Positions 50,915 through 60,260 are shown, counted from the first letter of the stretch. The stretch is 64,000 nt of DNA from Blautia sp. OF03-15BH (GCF_003463065.1 NZ_QSCM01000007.1:29827-93826); one strand, 5' to 3'. Made by a program: numbers and translations. Notes: generated from the letters alone by a model not told the origin.

Positions 50915-52024
50915 ATGTCGGCCAGAAAACGTATTGAATACGTGGATGTAGCCAAGGGAATTGCCATTCTTTCCGTGATCGTGGGTCATACCTTTTCTGC
51001 TTATGATCCGGGAAGTCTTTTGAACCGGTTTATTTATTCCTTCCATATGCCGCTCTTTTTTATCCTTTCCGGATTTTTTTACCGGCCACAGGATTTCAAG
51101 ACGGCGTTTGGAAGAAAAGTAAAAAACCTTCTGGTTCCCTATCTTATCATTAATGCGGTACGCTGTCTGATCGCTTTGGAGAAAAGTGGTTTTGAGACGA
51201 TGCTTCAGGGATATCTGTTCCCGGCCTTGTACGGAAACGGCTCCACGCCAAAGATCGCCTTATGTCTTTTTGATGTGAAGATCGTCGGAATGACCTGGTT
51301 TCTCATTGCTATGTTTGTCTGCCAGGTACTCTATCTTTGCCTGGAGGAATTTTCAAAAAAATACGGAACGCCCATGTGGATCCTGGTGATCCTGATGGCT
51401 GTCACGGGAATGGGGCTGAATGACAAGGTCTGGCTGCCTTTTTCCATCCAGCCGGCCATGAGTGCCCTGCTTTTTTATCATGCAGGAAGGCTCATGCGGG
51501 AAAAGAAGGTCCTGGAAGAACCGGTGCGGGCTGTGCCGGCAGGAATCCTCATCATGGGTGCTGTGATCTGGATCGTGGCTGTTTTTTATGCATCTCTGGG
51601 TATGCATGCCAATTCCTATCATGGAGCAGCTTCTGTTCTGGGAGCCATTGCAGCCACCTATTTCATCACCCAGTTTTCCAAGGGACTTTATCATGTGCCG
51701 GTTTTAGGCGGTTTTTTGAACTGGTGCGGAAGAAATTCCATCTATATTTACTGTTTTCATGCCATTGATAAAAATATCCTGCTTTCCATCAAGCATGTGG
51801 TTTTGCGGTTCTTCCCGCTTCCTTCTACCAAGGGAGCCCTGCTCTTTTCCGGGATGCGTCTGCTTTTTGCACTCCTGGGAGCACTGGTTTTTCTTGTAGT
51901 GAAGAATCTTGTAAAAGAATTCAGACGCGAACAGAAAAAGAAAAAGGAAAGACAGATGGAAATGCAGAGGCGCAGACAGCAGCGGATGCAGCGGCAGCGC
52001 CGGAGAGAAATACAAAGACGATAA
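50915..52024 (+). CDS. Acyltransferase 3 family membrane protein
   Basis: 369 aa. Opening YVDVAKGIAILSVIVGHTFS with the catalytic-site His, FHMPLFFILSGFFYR and about ten membrane segments: the acyltransferase-3/OafA-like fold used to O-acylate cell-surface sugars. The substrate is unknown. The last ~33 residues are almost only Arg, Gln, Lys, Glu and Met (RRRQQRMQRQRRREIQRR), an unusual cationic cytoplasmic tail. RBS AAAGGAGG. The hydroxylase cluster begins 20 nt after its stop. Confidence 0.85.
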   Translation: MSARKRIEYVDVAKGIAILSVIVGHTFSAYDPGSLLNRFIYSFHMPLFFILSGFFYRPQDFKTAFGRKVKNLLVPYLIINAVRCLIALEKSGFETMLQGYLFPALYGNGSTPKIALCLFDVKIVGMTWFLIAMFVCQVLYLCLEEFSKKYGTPMWILVILMAVTGMGLNDKVWLPFSIQPAMSALLFYHAGRLMREKKVLEEPVRAVPAGILIMGAVIWIVAVFYASLGMHANSYHGAASVLGAIAATYFITQFSKGLYHVPVLGGFLNWCGRNSIYIYCFHAIDKNILLSIKHVVLRFFPLPSTKGALLFSGMRLLFALLGALVFLVVKNLVKEFRREQKKKKERQMEMQRRRQQRMQRQRRREIQRR

Positions 52025-52044
52025 AAAATACGAGGAGGAATGAA

Positions 52045-52845
52045 ATGCTGAACATCAGAGAATATGTGAAGGTTCAGAGCCTGGAAGAGGCTTATGAACT
52101 GAACCAGAAGCGGACCAATAAGATCATCGGCGGAATGCTCTGGATGAAAATGGGAGACCGGAACATCCAGAAGGCCATCGATCTTTCCGGTCTGGGTCTT
52201 GATCAGATCGAGGAAGAGGAGGAAGAATTCCGGATCGGCTGTATGACCACTCTTCGGGAGCTGGAGCTGCATCCGGGGCTGGATGCTTATACCGGAGGAG
52301 CACTCAGGGAAAGCCTTCGTCATATCGTTGGCGTACAGTTTCGGAATCTGGCAACAGTGGGAGGAAGCATTTTCGGACGTTTCGGATTTTCAGACGTGCT
52401 GACTCTGTTCCTGGGACTGGATACGTATGTGGAGCTTTATAAAGGCGGGATCCAGCCGCTTTCCACCTTTGCCTGGAGCAAGAGGGACAACGACATTCTG
52501 GTGCGGCTGATCGTAAAAAAGAAACCGGTACGGATCGTCTATCAGTCCCTTCGTCTGACACGGACTGATTTTCCGGTGCTGGCAAGCGCCGTAGTCTGTC
52601 TGGACGGAAAATGGCAGGCAGTGATCGGCGCCAGACCGCAGAGAGCTTTGCTGGTTGAGGATGAAGAAAAGATTCTGGAAGGCGGACTTACCGAAGAAAA
52701 TATCCGGAAATTTGTCGCTTATGTAACGAAAAAAACGCCCACAGGCTCCAATATGCGTGCCGGAGCGGACTATAGAAGTCATCTGGTGGAAGTACAGGTA
52801 CGCCGGGCTCTGGAAGAAATGAGAGGTGAAACGAATGCAGATTAA
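52045..52845 (+). CDS. Molybdenum hydroxylase FAD subunit
   Basis: 266 aa. FAD-binding subunit of the xanthine dehydrogenase/CO dehydrogenase family: EAYELNQKRTNKIIGGMLW (first FAD loop, diverged from the usual GGTD), QFRNLATVGGSIFGRF (second loop, normally TVGGNI) and a CO-dehydrogenase-flavoprotein C-terminal domain. It passes electrons from the Fe-S clusters to FAD. The two diverged FAD motifs make NAD+ as acceptor uncertain. The [2Fe-2S] subunit gene overlaps its 3' end. Confidence 0.85.
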   Translation: MLNIREYVKVQSLEEAYELNQKRTNKIIGGMLWMKMGDRNIQKAIDLSGLGLDQIEEEEEEFRIGCMTTLRELELHPGLDAYTGGALRESLRHIVGVQFRNLATVGGSIFGRFGFSDVLTLFLGLDTYVELYKGGIQPLSTFAWSKRDNDILVRLIVKKKPVRIVYQSLRLTRTDFPVLASAVVCLDGKWQAVIGARPQRALLVEDEEKILEGGLTEENIRKFVAYVTKKTPTGSNMRAGADYRSHLVEVQVRRALEEMRGETNAD

Positions 52846-53308
52846 TCTGAAATTAAACGGAAAACTCATCAAGGAAGAGATCGCAGACGAACTGCTTCTC
52901 ATCGATTTTGTACGGAAACATGGCTGTTACAGCGTAAAAAGAGGCTGCGAAACGGCAAACTGCGGACTCTGTACGGTTTTTCTGGATGGAAAACCGGTCC
53001 TTTCCTGTTCACTTCTGGCAGCCAGAGCCAATGGAAGAGAAGTGACCACTCTGGAAGGTCTTCAGGAAGAAGCAGAAGAGATCGGATCCTTTGTGGCAAA
53101 TCAGGGAGCAGAGCAGTGTGGCTTCTGCAATCCGGGATTTATGATGAATGCGATCGCTCTTTTCCGGGAAAATCCCGATCCGACAGATGAAGAGATCCTG
53201 GAGTATCTTTCCGGAAACCTTTGCCGTTGTTCCGGTTACGAAGGACAGCTCCGGGCGATGAAAAATTATATCGCATGGAAAAAAGAAAAACAGGAGGTGG
53301 GTGCATGA
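52835..53308 (+). CDS. Molybdenum hydroxylase [2Fe-2S] subunit
   Basis: 157 aa from ATG 52835 with AGAGG 9 nt upstream; a GTG at 52826 is possible. First cluster (plant ferredoxin type): GCETANCGLCTVFLDG and a fourth Cys in VLSC. Second cluster: CGFCNPGFMMNA and NLCRCSGYEGQ. All eight cysteines are present. It overlaps the FAD subunit gene by 11 nt and the next gene by ATGA. Confidence 0.94.
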   Translation: MQINLKLNGKLIKEEIADELLLIDFVRKHGCYSVKRGCETANCGLCTVFLDGKPVLSCSLLAARANGREVTTLEGLQEEAEEIGSFVANQGAEQCGFCNPGFMMNAIALFRENPDPTDEEILEYLSGNLCRCSGYEGQLRAMKNYIAWKKEKQEVGA

Positions 53309-55584
53309 AGGTAGTAAATCAGCCGGTGATGAAAAAGGATGCCATGTCTCTGGTGACCGGAAAACCGGTATTCCTGGATGATGTGGTGCCGGACAATGCC
53401 TTGGTGGTAAAAGTAAAAAGAAGTCCCTATGCCCATGCACTGATCGAGGAGATCAAGATCGATACGGCACTGAAGGTGCCGGGGATCGAGGCCATCTATA
53501 CTTATAAAGATGTGCCGGATATCCGTTTTACCATGGCTGGACAGACCTATCCGGAGCCCAGTCCCTATGACCGTCTGATCCTGGATCAGAGAGTCCGTTT
53601 TGTGGGGGATGCAGTGGCGATCGTAGCCGGAGAAAATGAAAAGGCGGTAGAGAAGGCTCTGCGCCTCATCAAGGTGAAATATCAGGAACTGGAACCGGTG
53701 CTGGATTTCCATACGGCGAAGGATAATCCGATCCTGGTTCATCCGGAAGATAACTGGGAGTCCAAGTGTCCGGTAGGTGCAGACAATAAACGAAATTTGT
53801 GTGCAAGTGAAGTTTCCGGTCACGGGGATATCGAGGCAGTATTGAAGGACTGTGATCTGGTCGTTGAGCATACCTACCACACGAAGGCCGATCAGCAGGC
53901 AATGATGGAGACCTTCCGTACCTATACCAACATGGATGCCTACGGCAGACTGAATATCATCAGTTCTACCCAGATCGTTTTCCATGTACGCCGCATCGTT
54001 GCAACGGCTCTTGGGATCCCCAAGTCCAAAGTACGGGTGAGCAAGCCGAGGATCGGCGGCGGTTTTGGAGCGAAGCAGACCCTTGTGGCAGAGATTTATC
54101 CGGCGTTTGTCACCTGGAAGACCGGAAAAGCGGCAAAGATGATCTTTACGAGAGAAGAGTGCCAGATCGCTTCGACTCCGCGTCATGAGATGGAAGTGAC
54201 GGTAAAAGTGGGAGCCGATAAAGATGGGCGGATCCGGGGAATCGATATGTATACACTGTCCAATACAGGTGCTTTCGGAGAACACGGACCGACAACGGTA
54301 GGGCTTTCCGGTCATAAAGCCATTTCTCTGTATGGAAATCTTGAGGCCCACCATTTTGCCTATGATGTGGTTTATACCAACCATATGTCTGCCGGTGCTT
54401 ACCGGGGATACGGAGCTACCCAGGGAATCTTTGCGGTAGAGTCAGCAGTGAATGAGCTGGCAGACCGCCTCGGCATGGATCCGGTAAAACTCCGGGAAAA
54501 GAATATGGTCCGTCAGGGTGAGGTAATGCCCTCCTATTATAATGAAGTCAATGCCAGCTGTGCCCTGGACCGCTGTATGGCCCGGGCAAAAGAGATGATG
54601 CACTGGGATGAGAAGTTTCCGGCACGGGATATGGGCAATGGCAAAATCCGAAGCGTCGGTGTGGCTATGGCCATGCAGGGCTCCGGTATTTCCGGCGTGG
54701 ACGTAGGTTCCGCTACGATCAAGCTTAACGATGAGGGCTTCTATGTGCTGCGGATCGGCGCTGCGGATATGGGAACCGGCTGCGATACGATCCTGGCTCA
54801 GATGGCTGCAGAGTGTCTTTCCTGCGGCGTGGAGGATGTGGATGTCTTCGGCGCAGATACAGACGGTTCCCCCTATGATTCCGGTTCTTATGCGTCCAGT
54901 ACGACTTATGTGACCGGTATGGCTGTGGTAAAGGCCTGTGAGAAGCTGAAACATAACATCATCGCCCGTGCGGCACAGATCCTCGACTGTCCGGAGGAGG
55001 AACTGGAATTTGACGGCAAAACAGTTTCCGGTGAAAAGGGCCGTGTGCCTCTGGCAGATATTGCGACCAGCTCCATGTGCGGAAACAACATTCCCATGGA
55101 AGTTTCCGAGAGCAACAGCTCACCGACCTCTCCGCCACCCTTTATGGTCGGTATGGTGGAGATCGAGCTGGATAAAGAGACGGGAGTGGTAGAACTTCTG
55201 GATTATGTGGCTGTCGTAGACTGCGGAACACCGGTAAACCCCAATCTTGCAAGAGTGCAGACGGAAGGCGGTCTGGGACAGGGAATTGGTATGGCGCTCT
55301 ATGAGGATATTCAGTACAATGCAAAAGGAAAGCTCTGGAACAATTCCTTCATGCAGTATAAGATCCCAAGCAGGCTGGATGTGGGAAGACTTCGCGTGGA
55401 GTTTGAGAGCAGCTACGAGGAAAGTGGTCCCTTCGGTGCCAAATCCATCGGCGAGATCGTGATCAATACGCCCTCCCCGGCCATTGCCCATGCAGTACAT
55501 AATGCATCCGGCGTCTGGGTACGGGAGCTTCCCATCACTCCGGAGAAGATCTGGAAGGGAATGCAGGAGAAAAATGAAGACTGA
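53305..55584 (+). CDS. Molybdenum hydroxylase molybdopterin-binding subunit
   Basis: 759 aa from ATG 53305 (GGAGG upstream, ATGA overlap). Molybdopterin motifs: RIGGGFGAKQ, SAGAYRGYGATQG and MGTGCDTILAQ. The catalytic Glu is in FGAKSIGEIVI. AYRGYG groups it with xanthine/purine-type hydroxylases rather than CO dehydrogenases, which have AYRCSF. Xanthine or another purine is a reasonable guess, given xpt three genes downstream and yqeC nearby. The substrate remains open. Confidence 0.9.
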   Translation: MKVVNQPVMKKDAMSLVTGKPVFLDDVVPDNALVVKVKRSPYAHALIEEIKIDTALKVPGIEAIYTYKDVPDIRFTMAGQTYPEPSPYDRLILDQRVRFVGDAVAIVAGENEKAVEKALRLIKVKYQELEPVLDFHTAKDNPILVHPEDNWESKCPVGADNKRNLCASEVSGHGDIEAVLKDCDLVVEHTYHTKADQQAMMETFRTYTNMDAYGRLNIISSTQIVFHVRRIVATALGIPKSKVRVSKPRIGGGFGAKQTLVAEIYPAFVTWKTGKAAKMIFTREECQIASTPRHEMEVTVKVGADKDGRIRGIDMYTLSNTGAFGEHGPTTVGLSGHKAISLYGNLEAHHFAYDVVYTNHMSAGAYRGYGATQGIFAVESAVNELADRLGMDPVKLREKNMVRQGEVMPSYYNEVNASCALDRCMARAKEMMHWDEKFPARDMGNGKIRSVGVAMAMQGSGISGVDVGSATIKLNDEGFYVLRIGAADMGTGCDTILAQMAAECLSCGVEDVDVFGADTDGSPYDSGSYASSTTYVTGMAVVKACEKLKHNIIARAAQILDCPEEELEFDGKTVSGEKGRVPLADIATSSMCGNNIPMEVSESNSSPTSPPPFMVGMVEIELDKETGVVELLDYVAVVDCGTPVNPNLARVQTEGGLGQGIGMALYEDIQYNAKGKLWNNSFMQYKIPSRLDVGRLRVEFESSYEESGPFGAKSIGEIVINTPSPAIAHAVHNASGVWVRELPITPEKIWKGMQEKNED

Positions 55585-56329
55585 CCTGATCTTAATGGCG
55601 GCTGGAAACAGCCGCCGTTTTGGAAGCAACAAGCTGTTGTATGAGTGGAAAGGGAAAAAACTGTACCGGTATATGCTGGATGCACTGCTGGAAGCGGCAG
55701 AAGAGCTGGAGAAAAACAGCGGTGCGGACACAGGAAACCGAGATGTGTCCGGCGGGGGAAGCGAATCAAGGCCGAGGAACATCCGGGTACGGGTAGTGAC
55801 GCAGTATGAGGAGATCCTGGAGGAGGTGGAGCAGCCGGGGGGCGACGAGGTTTTCCTGCCTGTCAGTGGGAATGCCTGCGGAGTCGGTGGGAGGCAGGAG
55901 AAAAGAGCTGAAAATCAGAGAGCAGATTTCGTGTGCGAGAGAGAAGAAGAAAGCTTTCCTGCGGGCATTTACAGTCCCGAAAGTGTCAAAGGTCTTTCCT
56001 ATACGATAAGGAAAGCGCTGGAGTTTGAGGCTGCTGATCCGCCGGACTATTTCGCCTTTTTCACGGCGGACACGCCGGAGCTTTCGGCGGCGGATATCCG
56101 AGATTTTCTCGAAGAGTTCTTCGCTTCCGGCCATTCTGTGGCCTGCGTCCGCTGCGGGAAAGCCTATGGAAATCCTGCTGTTTTTTCCTGGAAATATGCC
56201 CCGCTCTTTCAGACCCTCACCGGGGATCAGGGCGGAAAAAAGGTGCTGAATCAGCTGCTCGACGACTGCTTTTTCTATGAGCTTCCGGAGCGCAGCCGGA
56301 GGGATATCGATACACCGAAGGATCTGTGA
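55574..56329 (+). CDS. MocA-like cofactor nucleotidyltransferase with a large insert
   Basis: 251 aa from ATG 55574, overlapping the hydroxylase gene by 11 nt. Nucleotidyltransferase start LILMAAGNSRRFGSNKLL, later FFTADTPELSAADI (metal site) and AYGNPAVFSWKY, ending RDIDTPKDL: the MocA/YgfJ family that attaches CMP to molybdopterin for xanthine-dehydrogenase-type enzymes. Between residues ~45 and ~135 is a Gly/Ser/Glu/Arg-rich stretch that has no match in the family core; the usual protein is ~190-200 aa. The insert is in frame with no stop. Confidence 0.83.
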   Translation: MKTDLILMAAGNSRRFGSNKLLYEWKGKKLYRYMLDALLEAAEELEKNSGADTGNRDVSGGGSESRPRNIRVRVVTQYEEILEEVEQPGGDEVFLPVSGNACGVGGRQEKRAENQRADFVCEREEESFPAGIYSPESVKGLSYTIRKALEFEAADPPDYFAFFTADTPELSAADIRDFLEEFFASGHSVACVRCGKAYGNPAVFSWKYAPLFQTLTGDQGGKKVLNQLLDDCFFYELPERSRRDIDTPKDL

Positions 56330-56362
56330 CTTACGGATGCTCGGAACTGGTATAAAAAAGAC

Positions 56363-56391
56363 TTGAAACGTTTGGAAGATATGCATACAAT
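56363..56391 (+). promoter_or_regulatory. Promoter of xpt
   Basis: TTGAAA (56363-56368), 17-bp spacer, TACAAT (56386-56391). The leader is ~35 nt, too short for a purine riboswitch. Confidence 0.7.
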
Positions 56392-56430
56392 AGAGTAAAT
56401 GTGAAAAACAACTTAGGAGGAGAATCATTC

Positions 56431-57012
56431 ATGAAGCTTTTGGAAGACAGAATCCGCAAGGATGGTGTGGTTAAGGAAGGAAATGTGCTGAAAGTAGATC
56501 GTTTTCTGAATCATCAGATGGATATCGAACTGTTTCAGGAGATCGGAAAAGAGTTCAAACGCCGTTTTGCAAATGAAAATGTAAACAAGATCCTCACAAT
56601 CGAGGCTTCCGGAATCGGAATCGCCTGTGTTGCGGCAGAATCTTTCCATGTGCCTGTAGTGTTTGCAAAGAAGACCCAGACCAAAAATATTGCAGGAGAA
56701 GTTTACAGAACACAGGTGGAATCCTTTACCCATGGAAGAATCTATGACATCATCGTATCTAAGGAATTTCTGGGAAAAGGTGACCGGGTGCTTCTGATCG
56801 ATGATTTCCTGGCAAATGGAAAGGCGCTGGAGGGACTGGCACAGCTGGTACAGGATTCCGGAGCAGAGCTGGTCGGAGCCGGTATTGTGATCGAGAAAGG
56901 TTTCCAGAGAGGCGGAGATGTCATTCGTGCCAAGGGGATCCATCTGGAATCTCTGGCTATTGTAGACGGTATGAATGATAAGACAGGAGAGATCATCTTC
57001 CGCGAGCAGTAA
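56431..57012 (+). CDS. xpt: Xanthine phosphoribosyltransferase
   Basis: 193 aa from ATG 56431 (GGAGG upstream). Type I PRTase: VLLIDDFLANGKA is the PRPP-binding motif, with TIEASGIGIA near the N-terminus and KKTQTKNIAGEVYRT typical of Xpt. It converts xanthine and PRPP to XMP, salvaging purine. It follows the molybdenum hydroxylase and MocA-like genes but has its own promoter. Confidence 0.95.
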   Translation: MKLLEDRIRKDGVVKEGNVLKVDRFLNHQMDIELFQEIGKEFKRRFANENVNKILTIEASGIGIACVAAESFHVPVVFAKKTQTKNIAGEVYRTQVESFTHGRIYDIIVSKEFLGKGDRVLLIDDFLANGKALEGLAQLVQDSGAELVGAGIVIEKGFQRGGDVIRAKGIHLESLAIVDGMNDKTGEIIFREQ

Positions 57013-57065
57013 AACACACAGAACAGTGACCAAATCAGAAAAATGACAGCAGGGAGGGTATCAAA

Positions 57066-58664
57066 ATGGAACGTATAAAACAGGCATTGGCAGAGGGCAG
57101 GACTGCTCTTGGTATCGAATTTGGTTCCACCAGGATCAAGGCAGTGCTGGTGGATGAAGAGAGCCACCCGATCGCACAGGGAGGCTATGACTGGGAAAAT
57201 CGTTATGTGGATAATATCTGGAGCTATACAATGGAAGATATCTGGAAGGGACTCCAGGGCTGTTACCGGGAAATGGCAGAAGATGTGAAGAAAACCTACG
57301 GCATCACCTTGAAAAAAATCGGAGCCATCGGTTTCAGCGGTATGATGCACGGCTATATGCCCTTTGATAAAGAAGGAAAACTTCTGGTGCCCTTCCGTAC
57401 CTGGAGAAACAACATCACAGGACAGGCTTCCGATGCGCTTTCCGAGCTCTTCAATTTCCAGATTCCCCAGAGATGGAGCATCGCCCACCTTTATCAGGCG
57501 ATCCTGAACGGGGAAGAGCATGTGAAGGATGTGGACTTTTTCACGACTCTGGCAGGTTATATCCACTGGAAACTGACAGGAGAAAAGGTCATCGGTATCG
57601 GTGAAGCTTCCGGTATGTTCCCCATTGATGTGGAGAAAAAGGATTTTTACCCCCAAATGCTGGATCAGTTCGATGAGCTGGTAGCACCGAAAGGCTATCC
57701 CTGGAAGATCAGAGAGCTGCTTCCGAAGGTTCTGGTGGCCGGTGAAACGGCAGGCACCCTGACGGAAGAGGGAGCAAAGCTTCTGGATGTAAGCGGAGAA
57801 CTGGAAGCCGGTATCCCCGTATGCCCGCCGGAGGGAGACGCCGGAACCGGCATGGTTGCCACCAACAGCGTGCGTCAGCGTACCGGAAATGTCTCTGCGG
57901 GAACCTCTGTTTTTGCGATGCTGGTTTTGGAAAAAGAACTCAGTACCCGCTATCCGGAGATCGATATGGTGACCACACCTGCCGGGGATTCGGTTGCCAT
58001 GGTCCATTCCAACAACTGTACCTCGGATCTCAATGCGTGGGTGGGACTCTTTGATGAATTTGCAGCAGCCATCGGAGCGAAGATCGATAAAAACCAGCTG
58101 TTCGCGACACTGTATAACAAAGCGCTGGAAGGAGACAAGGACTGTGGAGGCCTTCTGGCTTATGGATATCTTTCCGGAGAACATATCACGCATTTTGAGG
58201 AAGGCCGTCCGCTCTTTGTGCGGACACCGGAGAGTCATTTTTCACTGGCAAACTTTATGCGCGTCAACCTCTATACCTCGCTTGGAGCTTTGAAGACCGG
58301 GCTGGACATCCTTTCTTCCAGAGAAGGTGTGGAAGTGGACAAGATCCTGGGTCACGGCGGTCTCTTTAAGACACCGGGCGTAGGGCAGAAGATTTTGGCA
58401 GCAGCCATGAACGCTCCTGTTTCCGTTATGGAGACGGCAGGAGAGGGCGGAGCCTGGGGAATTGCACTTCTGGCCTCCTATATGGTGCAGAAAAAAGAAG
58501 GAGAGACACTGGCTGATTATCTGGACAGTCATGTGTTTGCAGAAAGCAAGGCCATCCGCATAGAGCCGGATCCGGCAGATGTGGAAGGCTTTGAAACCTT
58601 CATGAAACGGTATCATGCAGGACTTTCCATCGAGCGGGCAGCTGTGGAAAAGCTGGCAGATTAA
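57066..58664 (+). CDS. FGGY-family sugar kinase, probable L-ribulokinase
   Basis: 532 aa. FGGY fold: phosphate-1 loop GIEFGSTRIKAV, GFSGMMHGYMPFD, TWRNNITG, and the C-terminal adenosine motif GHGGLFKTPGVGQKILAAA. It differs from classical AraB in length and motifs, but it lies 17 nt upstream of araD, and a non-orthologous ribulokinase of this kind is known in Clostridia. L-ribulose is therefore the likely substrate. No araA is in the window. Confidence 0.82.
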   Translation: MERIKQALAEGRTALGIEFGSTRIKAVLVDEESHPIAQGGYDWENRYVDNIWSYTMEDIWKGLQGCYREMAEDVKKTYGITLKKIGAIGFSGMMHGYMPFDKEGKLLVPFRTWRNNITGQASDALSELFNFQIPQRWSIAHLYQAILNGEEHVKDVDFFTTLAGYIHWKLTGEKVIGIGEASGMFPIDVEKKDFYPQMLDQFDELVAPKGYPWKIRELLPKVLVAGETAGTLTEEGAKLLDVSGELEAGIPVCPPEGDAGTGMVATNSVRQRTGNVSAGTSVFAMLVLEKELSTRYPEIDMVTTPAGDSVAMVHSNNCTSDLNAWVGLFDEFAAAIGAKIDKNQLFATLYNKALEGDKDCGGLLAYGYLSGEHITHFEEGRPLFVRTPESHFSLANFMRVNLYTSLGALKTGLDILSSREGVEVDKILGHGGLFKTPGVGQKILAAAMNAPVSVMETAGEGGAWGIALLASYMVQKKEGETLADYLDSHVFAESKAIRIEPDPADVEGFETFMKRYHAGLSIERAAVEKLAD

Positions 58665-58680
58665 GGAGGCGGAAAAGATC

Positions 58681-59379
58681 ATGCTGGAAGAACTGAAAAA
58701 AAAGGTATATGAAGCAAATATGCTTTTGCCGAAGCATCAGCTGGTGACATTTACCTGGGGAAATGTAAGCGGCATTGACCGGGAAAAGGGGCTTTTTGTC
58801 ATCAAACCAAGCGGTGTCGATTACGACAGGCTGAAGCCGGAAGATATGGTAGTCATGGATCTGGATGGAAACCGTGTGGAGGGTACCTATAACCCTTCTT
58901 CGGATACGGCAACGCATCTGGAGCTCTACAAAGCCTTCCCGAAGATCGGCGGCATCGTACATACGCATTCCTCCTGGGCTACTTCCTGGGCGCAGGCCGG
59001 CAGAGGGATCCCATGCTACGGAACCACGCAGGCGGATTATTTCTACGGTGAGATCCCCTGTGTGCGGAACCTGACGAAAGAAGAGATCGAGGAAGCCTAT
59101 GAGAAAAACACCGGTCTTCTCATTGTGGATTATTTCAAGGATAAGGATTACATCGCCATGCCGGGTGTCCTCTGTAAGAACCATGGCCCCTTCACCTGGG
59201 GCAAGGATGCTTTTGAAGCCGTTCATAATGCGGTTGTCCTGGAAGAGGTGGCGAAAATGGCCAGCCGGTGCGAGCAGATCAATCCGGATGTGAAACCGGC
59301 TCCGCAGGAGCTGCAGGATAAGCATTATTACCGGAAACACGGTGCAAACGCTTATTACGGACAGAAAACAGAATCATAA
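58681..59379 (+). CDS. araD: L-ribulose-5-phosphate 4-epimerase
   Basis: 232 aa from ATG 58681 (AAGGAGG upstream). Class II aldolase fold: TWGNVSGIDREKGLFVIKPSG, zinc ligands in IVHTHSSWAT and the late NHGPFTWG. YNPSSDTATHLELYKAFP is typical of AraD. It epimerises L-ribulose-5-P to D-xylulose-5-P, which feeds the transketolase/transaldolase enzymes encoded at 25-27 kb. In operon with the FGGY kinase. Confidence 0.94.
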   Translation: MLEELKKKVYEANMLLPKHQLVTFTWGNVSGIDREKGLFVIKPSGVDYDRLKPEDMVVMDLDGNRVEGTYNPSSDTATHLELYKAFPKIGGIVHTHSSWATSWAQAGRGIPCYGTTQADYFYGEIPCVRNLTKEEIEEAYEKNTGLLIVDYFKDKDYIAMPGVLCKNHGPFTWGKDAFEAVHNAVVLEEVAKMASRCEQINPDVKPAPQELQDKHYYRKHGANAYYGQKTES

Positions 59380-59382
59380 AAA

Positions 59383-59424
59383 AGAAGAATCTCTGCATCC
59401 GTCATGGATGACAGGGATTCTTCT
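59383..59424 (-). terminator. Terminator of yqeC
   Basis: AGAAGAATC (59383-59391) pairs with GATTCTTCT (59416-59424) with an inner CATCC/GGATG stem. The T-run lies on the minus strand, so it mainly ends yqeC; on the + strand there is no T-run. Confidence 0.75.
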
Positions 59425-59438
59425 GCGTCCGGGAGAAG

Positions 59439-60260
59439 TTAAGACAGAGTGCAGGTGATAAGGCCGTCTTTTTCACTGAAAAATTCCAGCATGGAGAGGG
59501 CAGTCTGACGAAGCTCCTCTGTATCGGCCTGGTTCCAGACGGGGATCACGCGGGCGGAAGGAAAACGGCTGCGAAGCGGTGTGAGGTAGCCGGACTTCTG
59601 GAGAAGTGCCATATCCCGGGCTGTGATGGTATGCCAGCCCTGTGGGAAAGACAGAGGAGAAAGCCGGGAAGAAACTTTTGCGAGAGCTTCCATGGCCAGT
59701 TCTTTCCTGTGACAGAATTTCGCAGGATCTTTTCCGAGGGCGGAAAGGCCGGTGACGGAGAGGATGAGATCGATGTCCTCCGGGATCACTGGTTCTGTTT
59801 CATTGGGATATTTTAAGGGGAGACGTCTGGAACCGTCGGCCTCCACGAGTACCAGATCCGCGAAAGCACCTGCTTTTTCATAGGTTTCCAGACCCGGAAA
59901 GCCTATTTTTTTGATTTCGGAGGAAAGTGCGTGTGCAGAAGGCTCATGGGCAGTTTTGGGGGAGACGACAGGTACACCCGCAACAGCGAAGCCATCTTTT
60001 TTCAGTTTTTCCATCACATCCTCTGCCCTTCCGGTAAGCACGCCGTCTTTTTCCGGAAGCTGCATATGAGTCGTGGGAAGCAGCAGGACAGAAAGCCCCC
60101 GTTCCCGGGCTTCCCGGGCCAGCGTATAGAGAAGTGTGGTCTTTCCGCCGGAGCCGACGGCTGCGATACGAAAAGGTTTTTTCGGCATTTTTTTCCAAGG
60201 CTCCAAAGCCTCCCAGAGAGAATCATAAGGAGCTGGGGAAGCTGTTTTTCGGATATACAT
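59439..60260 (-). CDS. yqeC: YqeC-like selenium-dependent hydroxylase accessory protein
   Basis: 273 aa from ATG 60260 (AAAGGAAA upstream; an ATG at 60290 has no site). P-loop GSGGKTTLLYTLA near residue 37, TTHMQLPEKD, a middle VLVEADGSRRLPLK and DLILSVTGLSALG. This is the YqeC family, found with MocA-like proteins and xanthine-dehydrogenase-type enzymes, especially the selenium-dependent ones. It is on the opposite strand from the hydroxylase genes, ~4 kb away. Its biochemical role is not established. Confidence 0.85.
   Translation of the reverse strand: MYIRKTASPAPYDSLWEALEPWKKMPKKPFRIAAVGSGGKTTLLYTLAREARERGLSVLLLPTTHMQLPEKDGVLTGRAEDVMEKLKKDGFAVAGVPVVSPKTAHEPSAHALSSEIKKIGFPGLETYEKAGAFADLVLVEADGSRRLPLKYPNETEPVIPEDIDLILSVTGLSALGKDPAKFCHRKELAMEALAKVSSRLSPLSFPQGWHTITARDMALLQKSGYLTPLRSRFPSARVIPVWNQADTEELRQTALSMLEFFSEKDGLITCTLS

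Noticed and set aside
53266..54384. 372-codon open frame antisense to the molybdopterin subunit gene
   Set aside because: Shadow of a conserved gene; composition is typical of antisense frames.
56330..56430. Purine riboswitch upstream of xpt
   Set aside because: The leader after the promoter is about 35 nt, and the conserved TATA/purine-aptamer core is missing.
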